This document shows, piece by piece, positions 54,222 through 58,013 of a stretch of 58,013 nt of DNA. Source of the DNA: a virus; the IMG/VR virus record IMGVR_UViG_3300032157_000010, positions 1 to 58,013 of that record. One strand, written 5' to 3'. Numbering within the stretch: the first letter of the stretch is position 1; each line of letters begins with the position of its first letter. The notes beneath the pieces were generated by a model. It was not told the origin of the DNA. It was given only the letters and a program-made list of their open reading frames with translations, and did not search any database. Position numbers and translations under genes: made by a program.

Positions 54222-54455
54222 TTAAGCCGCCTGGCTGTAGCCGGAGGCGGGATTGCTCGTCCCCTGGCGGCCAAGCAGCGTCGAGGCCCCCGGCGTGCGG
54301 GGACGGCCAAGGCTGAGCGCGGTGTCGGCGAGGCCAAAGCGGTTCTTGATGCCCTCCGCCTTGTTGCGCGACTCCAGCGCCTTGGTGTCGACCGTGGGCG
54401 CCGGCGGTGCCGGCTTGGGCGGCTCAGGCTTGGCAGGCTTGGAAAACAGGCCCAT
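54222..54455 (-). CDS. Small Pro-rich protein before the portal
   Basis: 77 residues from the ATG at 54455 with GGAGA upstream. A PAKPEPPKPAPPAP stretch is followed by helical ESRNKAEGIKNRFGLADTALSLG. Such small genes between terminase and portal occur in podoviruses; role unknown. A terminator sits directly upstream. Confidence 0.6.
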   Translation of the reverse strand: MGLFSKPAKPEPPKPAPPAPTVDTKALESRNKAEGIKNRFGLADTALSLGRPRTPGASTLLGRQGTSNPASGYSQAA

Positions 54456-54468
54456 GGGTTGGGTCTCC

Positions 54469-54502
54469 AAAGAAAAAGCCGCCCGGCGTCCCGTGGCGGC
54501 TT
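54469..54502 (-). terminator. Rho-independent terminator after the terminase operon
   Basis: Leftward: AAGCCGCC (54495-54502 read in reverse) pairs with GGCGGCTT (54476-54483 in reverse), then TTTCTTT. It ends the terminase transcript just before the portal operon's first gene, so a promoter for the late genes should be close. Confidence 0.8.
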
Positions 54503-54520
54503 GATTTCAGGTGAATTGTG

Positions 54521-54552
54521 TCCCGGCCTTCTATAACCCAGGCGGCCGGGGA
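54521..54552. repeat. 32-bp repeat with hairpin, copy A
   Basis: The element starts TCCCGGCCTT and ends GGCGGCCGGGGA; the CCCGGCC and GGCCGGG ends form a stem. A second copy starts 72 bases to the right at 54593 with a few differences in the loop. Both lie in the non-coding stretch 54503-54703 between terminase and portal operons. Confidence 0.65.
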
Positions 54553-54592
54553 CCTGTCACGGGGACGCTGCTTTTCCAGCGCAGTTATTCAA

Positions 54593-54624
54593 TCCCGGCC
54601 TTTCATAGCCAAGGCGGCCGGGGA
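54593..54624. repeat. 32-bp repeat with hairpin, copy B
   Basis: Same ends as copy A, loop differing at about five positions, so the stem is conserved but the loop is not. This suggests function as RNA or DNA hairpins, for example a terminator pair or a packaging or processing site. Confidence 0.65.
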
Positions 54625-54703
54625 GCCTTCGGGCGAAGAACCCGTGATTCGGGTGTGATCAGGGCTTCTAGTGTTGAAAGATCACTCTCGGGTTCTGCTA
54701 TTC

Positions 54704-54910
54704 TCACCAGTCGAACGGGCAATAGCCCTCGACCGTATTCTCGTGTTTTGCCACCGGTCTCCGCTCCATCGCGTCATAGGCGCGAAGCTGGGTTCTGGCG
54801 TCGACTTCGGCGAGATACCGCTCCAGGTCCGCGCCGGTCGGCGGGCCGTCCTTGCGTGACGGCTCCGGCCGGCCCATCGCCCGCTGATAGGGGAACAGTC
54901 TTGCCTTCAT
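54704..54910 (-). CDS. Small protein after the terminase
   Basis: 68 residues, ATG at 54910 overlapping the terminase stop by four bases. Polar with a helical middle (TGADLERYLAEVDARTQLRAYDAMERR). No family recognised. Confidence 0.65.
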   Translation of the reverse strand: MKARLFPYQRAMGRPEPSRKDGPPTGADLERYLAEVDARTQLRAYDAMERRPVAKHENTVEGYCPFDW

Positions 54911-56397
54911 GCCGCGCTCAATGGGTCATAGCCTTCGCAGTTCTCGAACCGCCCCTGGTGTGAGCCAGTCGGTGCCGGAAACACTGCCGGGAATTCTGGG
55001 TCTACGATCCGCGCCATGTTGTCAAGCATGTCGTCATGGATCGGCACCGGGAAGGGCTTGTATTCCTCCTCGATGAACTGCTCGATCACGTCGACCGTCT
55101 CGCCTTCCCAATTGGTCTTGAACAGGGTCGGGGGCAGATAGATGCGGCCTTGCTCGAACAGCGGGATCAGCCGCTTGATGCGGTCGACCTTGGGCGTGGA
55201 GCCACCGAGTTCGATGATGCCGAAGCGGTAGTTCTGCCGCTGCTGCTCCTCGCGCACATGCTGGATATCGGCCTGCATGCCATATTGCTCATAACCCACC
55301 ACCAGCGGGCGCCAGCGGCGGTGCATGGTGAACAGCATGCGGGTGCGTTCCGCCAGGTTCAGCCGGTCGCGCACCATGTCGAGCAGCACATAGTTCTCAT
55401 CCGAGCCGAGCCCCAGCGCGATGATGGTGGTGTAGTCCGCGCTCGCCTTCTTGGAGTTGGCCGGGTCGACCAGCAGATAGACGTTCAGCCCGCTGGTGTC
55501 CTTCACCGGATAGTTCAGGAACTGCAGCCAGGCCTCCTGGAAGCCCTGCAGCGCGTCACCCTTGGGATTTAGGAGCATCTGGCTGCCGAAAGTATATATC
55601 CCTTGCACCCTGCGTTTTTCCCTCAGCGTCTCAGGCTGCATCAACACGCAGTTCTCAGGCGTGAAGTTCTCCGTCCCATCCTTCGTGCAGGGATAGGTGC
55701 GAACCTTGACGGACCCCGAATGGATGATATCGCGATACGTGTCACTGAAATGATAGCGCGTGCCGGCGAGGCGCTTCGTTCCGCCCTCGGTCCCGAGGTT
55801 GTCAGAAAGCTGATACGCTTCGGTGGTCTTCTTGATCATTTCAGGGGTGGTGACGGATTCACGGGTCACCACGTCATCGTACAGCAGGATCTTGAAGTGC
55901 TTGGATGTCGGCTGGCCGTCAATGAGCCCCCAGGCCTCAACGGTTCCCTCTTTAGGATTGCTGTTCCGCTTGACCACAATCCCGTTGTCTTCTGACCACC
56001 GCGGCGCCGTCTTCGGGTTCTCCCAAAGGATGTCCGGGAAAAGCTCCTTCAGCATATCATTGCGCTCGAACTCCAGCTTGATCTGCCGGAGAAACTGCTT
56101 CGCGATGGGCCGCGTGTGACTGAAAATGCCAATTGTCACATCCGGATCATTCAGGATGGTGAAAACGGACATGCCAAAAGTCACGATCGAGCTTTTATAA
56201 TGCTCACGGCTCCACAGATCCAGGTAGCCGTCAGGCTCAGCCTGGATCTCCCTGCAGCGATCAAAGAGCCAAGGATGCTCCATATCACGCCGGCCGCACA
56301 CATAGCGCAGCAGAAAATACAGATCAGTTAAGGCCAAGTGCCTTAGCCGCGCTCTCCGTTCGACCGGGTCGTCCAATGTCTTCAAGCCATCGATCAC
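54907..56397 (-). CDS. terL: Terminase large subunit
   Basis: About 496 residues if the GTG at 56397 is used; the true start is uncertain because the gene overlaps terS. The ATPase part has a Walker A-like SREHYKSS (63-70) and Walker B ILLYDDV (170-176). The nuclease part has LLVDPAN with Asp310 and a late HDDMLDNMARI. It packages DNA into the head using ATP. The degenerate Walker A (REHYKSS) is typical for this podovirus type. Confidence 0.92.
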   Translation of the reverse strand: MIDGLKTLDDPVERRARLRHLALTDLYFLLRYVCGRRDMEHPWLFDRCREIQAEPDGYLDLWSREHYKSSIVTFGMSVFTILNDPDVTIGIFSHTRPIAKQFLRQIKLEFERNDMLKELFPDILWENPKTAPRWSEDNGIVVKRNSNPKEGTVEAWGLIDGQPTSKHFKILLYDDVVTRESVTTPEMIKKTTEAYQLSDNLGTEGGTKRLAGTRYHFSDTYRDIIHSGSVKVRTYPCTKDGTENFTPENCVLMQPETLREKRRVQGIYTFGSQMLLNPKGDALQGFQEAWLQFLNYPVKDTSGLNVYLLVDPANSKKASADYTTIIALGLGSDENYVLLDMVRDRLNLAERTRMLFTMHRRWRPLVVGYEQYGMQADIQHVREEQQRQNYRFGIIELGGSTPKVDRIKRLIPLFEQGRIYLPPTLFKTNWEGETVDVIEQFIEEEYKPFPVPIHDDMLDNMARIVDPEFPAVFPAPTGSHQGRFENCEGYDPLSAA

Positions 56398-56851
56398 TTT
56401 CCGATAGCTCTCGATGGACGTGAGAATGCGCGTGGCTGTGGTTGTGGTCAACTTGCCCCTCGACCGCGGTGCGATTTGTGATCTTGCCGAGGATTTTCGC
56501 CTTCGCGACAATCGCAGCGACCGCCGGAGCGTACTGCCCATCGCTCACAGCCAATTTCTGAATGTCAGCCAGTTCGTTAACCAGGTCAAGCGCAGTGATT
56601 TCAGCGCGTTCGGAAGCGCGTTTTTGGGCAGAAAGCAGGTGAGTGGAAATTAAGGGGTGTCGCAGGAGTTTCTGGCTTTCACCGTAAATTGTGGTCTCAG
56701 CCATGTTCTTCGCATTGTAGGCTTTTCGGTAAGCCTCAGCGGCATTTCCAGTGGCGAGGAAGGCGGTGATGAACTTCTGCTGCTTGATGGTAAGCTTGCT
56801 GCTTCCCTTCGGCCGACCTCGTTTTTTCGGCTCGTGGGTCTCGGCAGTCAT
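56324..56851 (-). CDS. terS: Terminase small subunit
   Basis: 175 residues. Begins with a basic tail then KLTIKQQKFITAFLATGNAAEAYRKAYNAKNMAETTIYGESQKLLRHPLISTHL, the typical Terminase_2 HTH domain. A His-rich stretch (VDHNHSHAHSHVH) near 134-146 is unusual and may bind metal. It recognises the packaging site and recruits the large subunit. Confidence 0.9.
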   Translation of the reverse strand: MTAETHEPKKRGRPKGSSKLTIKQQKFITAFLATGNAAEAYRKAYNAKNMAETTIYGESQKLLRHPLISTHLLSAQKRASERAEITALDLVNELADIQKLAVSDGQYAPAVAAIVAKAKILGKITNRTAVEGQVDHNHSHAHSHVHRELSESDRWLEDIGRPGRTESAAKALGLN

Positions 56852-56867
56852 GTGTGTCTTCCTTCAG

Positions 56868-57125
56868 CTACCAAGGAAGCTCTTCGGCTGTCTGGCTTGG
56901 TGAGGTTGGTCTCTGGCTCTCTTCGTCCATCAGCTTTTTTGCGAGGTCGAGGAGATAGTCTCTTGGGATGGAGACGGCGAATTCGGTTGGGGACAGGCTG
57001 GCGCCGGCGGCGAGGGCTTTGTCGAGGGCTGATGTGCCGACGATGATGGCTTCGCGGCCGTCATAGAAGACCTCGGGGCATGCACGGATGTTGCAGCGGA
57101 GGTGGTCTGGCGTCAGCCTTTGCAT
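56868..57125 (-). CDS. Small hypothetical protein
   Basis: 85 residues, starting inside the preceding microprotein gene. Segments HLRCNIRACPEVFYDGREAIIVGTSALDKAL and IPRDYLLDLAKKLM suggest a small regulator or accessory. No family recognised. Confidence 0.65.
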   Translation of the reverse strand: MQRLTPDHLRCNIRACPEVFYDGREAIIVGTSALDKALAAGASLSPTEFAVSIPRDYLLDLAKKLMDEESQRPTSPSQTAEELPW

Positions 57126-57217
57126 TTCTGTTCCCAGCTTGCGCTGTTGGCGCTCAGGATTGAAAGCATAGCGTAGGTGATTGCCGTGGGAAAGGCAAGG
57201 GCGATGATGAAGCTCAT
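57113..57217 (-). CDS. 34-residue membrane microprotein
   Basis: ATG at 57217 overlaps the previous TGA (ATGA) and the stop lies 13 bases inside the next gene. One hydrophobic helix (FIIALAFPTAITYAMLSIL) and a polar tail. The coupling on both sides is the main support. Confidence 0.6.
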   Translation of the reverse strand: MSFIIALAFPTAITYAMLSILSANSASWEQKCKG

Positions 57218-57438
57218 TTCAGTTTCCGGTATCCGGTCAGCTTTGCTTCTGGGAAGGCGGTCTGCCACCTGGCGATGAGCAGGTGCAGGCGGTATTGCTC
57301 TGGCTTGGGCAGTTGCATGAAGTCCCAGGCGAGGCGCTTGTTGTCTTGTGTGACCGGGCCGATGACGGCTTCAAGCTGGGCAAGGCTGAGCGGCGAGCGA
57401 TTGGTGAGTTCTTGGGCCAGCCGGTCGCGATCCACCAT
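57214..57438 (-). CDS. Hypothetical protein
   Basis: 74 residues, ATG at 57438 with GGAGAG before it. Helical (LSLAQLEAVIGPV; YRLHLLIARWQTAFPEAK). It overlaps the 3' end of the ribbon-helix-helix gene by 68 bases in another frame. Confidence 0.6.
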   Translation of the reverse strand: MVDRDRLAQELTNRSPLSLAQLEAVIGPVTQDNKRLAWDFMQLPKPEQYRLHLLIARWQTAFPEAKLTGYRKLK

Positions 57439-57583
57439 CGGTCAGTGTCTCTCCCGCGCGCTCGATCAACCGGCGCAGCATCTCCGAGCGATTGGGCACA
57501 TCGGGCTCAAGGCGCGAAAGCTCCGTGAGGATGCGCTTGTGCTCGTCGGTCAGGCTGACCAGGATTTTGCGGTATGTCGTCAT
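57371..57583 (-). CDS. Ribbon-helix-helix-like regulator, first leftward late gene
   Basis: 70 residues from the ATG at 57583. TTYRKILVSLTDEHKRILTELSRLEPDVPNRSEMLRRLIERA is beta-helix-helix, as in Arc/CopG-type regulators. The last 15 residues overlap the next gene in another frame. It lies next to three CGATATATCCG-like motifs and so may regulate its own promoter. Confidence 0.65.
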   Translation of the reverse strand: MTTYRKILVSLTDEHKRILTELSRLEPDVPNRSEMLRRLIERAGETLTDGGSRPAGPRTHQSLAAQPCPA

Positions 57584-57598
57584 GCGGGAAATGCTATG

Positions 57599-57675
57599 CG
57601 ATATATGCGGAAAAGGCAACCGGAAAGATTTTTCGGATATACGTGTTTTTCCCTATTGCCAATTCGATATATCCG
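57599..57675. promoter_or_regulatory. Three CGATATATCCG-like motifs
   Basis: Matches are at 57599 (CGATATATGCGG), 57634 (CGGATATACG, inverse orientation) and 57665 (CGATATATCCG), spaced 35 and 31 bases, which is about three helical turns. They lie in the divergent intergenic region (57584-57848) between the leftward late genes and the secreted protein gene, where promoters are needed. Probable operators; no strong promoter can be named. Confidence 0.55.
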
Positions 57676-57848
57676 AGATATCTTTCAATCATCGGAAGCG
57701 ACGAAGTCCCCTCGATAACCGACCGGCCGAATGATGCCACGGGGTTCCAGAGGGGGCGGAGGGCCAGCAAAGCCCCTGTCTGCATCTTCTCTTTCTCGCC
57801 GAGCGCCTCAATCCTGGGACGCTCTGTTCGGAAGAGGGAAGACACACA

Positions 57849-58013
57849 GTGAAGACATCTATCATGCTGGTGAGCGTTCTGGCTGTTCTGTCGGGGCCGG
57901 TTGCGGCCGATACTTCGGATGGCACGCCGGGCTTTCGCGGCACCAATGCCGACAACCAGAGCATCTACAGCGGCGGCCAGATCCACTCCGCCGGCAAGGC
58001 ACAGACCTATCGC
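57849..58013 (+). CDS. Secreted small protein, 5' part (continues at 1)
   Basis: GTG at 57849 after GAGGGAAG begins a signal peptide (KTSIMLVSVLAVLSGPVAA, cleavage probably after AA near residue 20). The frame is open to the window end and continues at base 2 up to 394. The first residues KTSI match the start of the outer membrane protein at 14220, which suggests both exported proteins share an origin or are adapted to the same export path. Confidence 0.8.
   Translation, partial: MKTSIMLVSVLAVLSGPVAADTSDGTPGFRGTNADNQSIYSGGQIHSAGKAQTYR
57923..58013. repeat. Terminal overlap, copy 2
   Basis: Identical to bases 1-91 except A at 58001 where copy 1 has G at 79. See copy 1. Confidence 0.9.

Noticed and set aside
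1-58013. CRISPR array, tRNA or rRNA genes
   Set aside because: I found no regularly spaced repeat array with unique spacers and no cloverleaf-like segment by eye. The iterons at 7840-7973 lack CRISPR-like repeat length and lie in a coding gene. A tRNAscan run would be the decisive check.

Overview
This 58 kb window is most likely one complete phage genome written as a linear contig. The last 91 bases (57923-58013) repeat the first 91 with a single silent difference, and one reading frame runs across the join, giving a unit of about 57,922 bp. The structural genes are those of a podovirus-like tailed phage: PF12236-type head-tail connector (portal), small and large terminase, scaffold, capsid, T7 gp11- and gp12-like tail proteins, internal virion proteins and a gp17-like fibre. 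High GC, an Omp25-like outer membrane protein and the gene styles suggest an alphaproteobacterial, perhaps Rhizobiales-type, host; this host call is inference. I see no integrase, no RNA or DNA polymerase, no tRNA and no CRISPR.

Layout. (1) 1-3.2 kb, rightward: tail of a secreted protein, small proteins, an HNH-like protein and a membrane protein. (2) 3.4-12 kb, leftward: DUF433 and ribbon-helix-helix proteins, DnaB-type helicase, a replication initiator gene carrying five palindromic iterons (candidate origin), a membrane protein with a predicted winged-helix tail, and several small proteins. (3) 12-13.3 kb, rightward, from a good sigma70 promoter: five small genes including a MazG-like protein and one interrupted by an amber codon. 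(4) 13.4-14.2 kb, leftward: outer membrane protein. (5) 14.4-20.1 kb, rightward: a tightly coupled operon with a RecT-like annealing protein, a PD-(D/E)XK nuclease, an HNH-like protein, a LexA-like HTH protein and membrane microproteins. (6) 20.1-57.6 kb, leftward: lysis genes, fibre, a 2386-residue internal protein, an 882-residue amidase-bearing protein, tail genes, a cassette of glycosyltransferase- and methyltransferase-like genes split by HNH genes, then capsid, scaffold, portal and terminase. Three rightward islands sit inside it: 34.1-34.8 kb, an Acb2/Tad1-like gene at 38.3 kb, and an HNH-like gene at 50.3 kb.

How it may work. Replication would start at iterons inside the initiator gene, load the phage helicase and use the host polymerase; RecT and the nuclease would serve recombination. 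The giant internal protein has three ADP-ribosyltransferase-like domains and an HExxH motif, so it looks like an ejected anti-host effector. The Acb2/Tad1-like protein would sequester defence nucleotides, the outer membrane protein may alter the infected cell surface, and the sugar and methyl transferases may modify virion, DNA or host surface. These roles are inferred from sequence family resemblance, not from searches.
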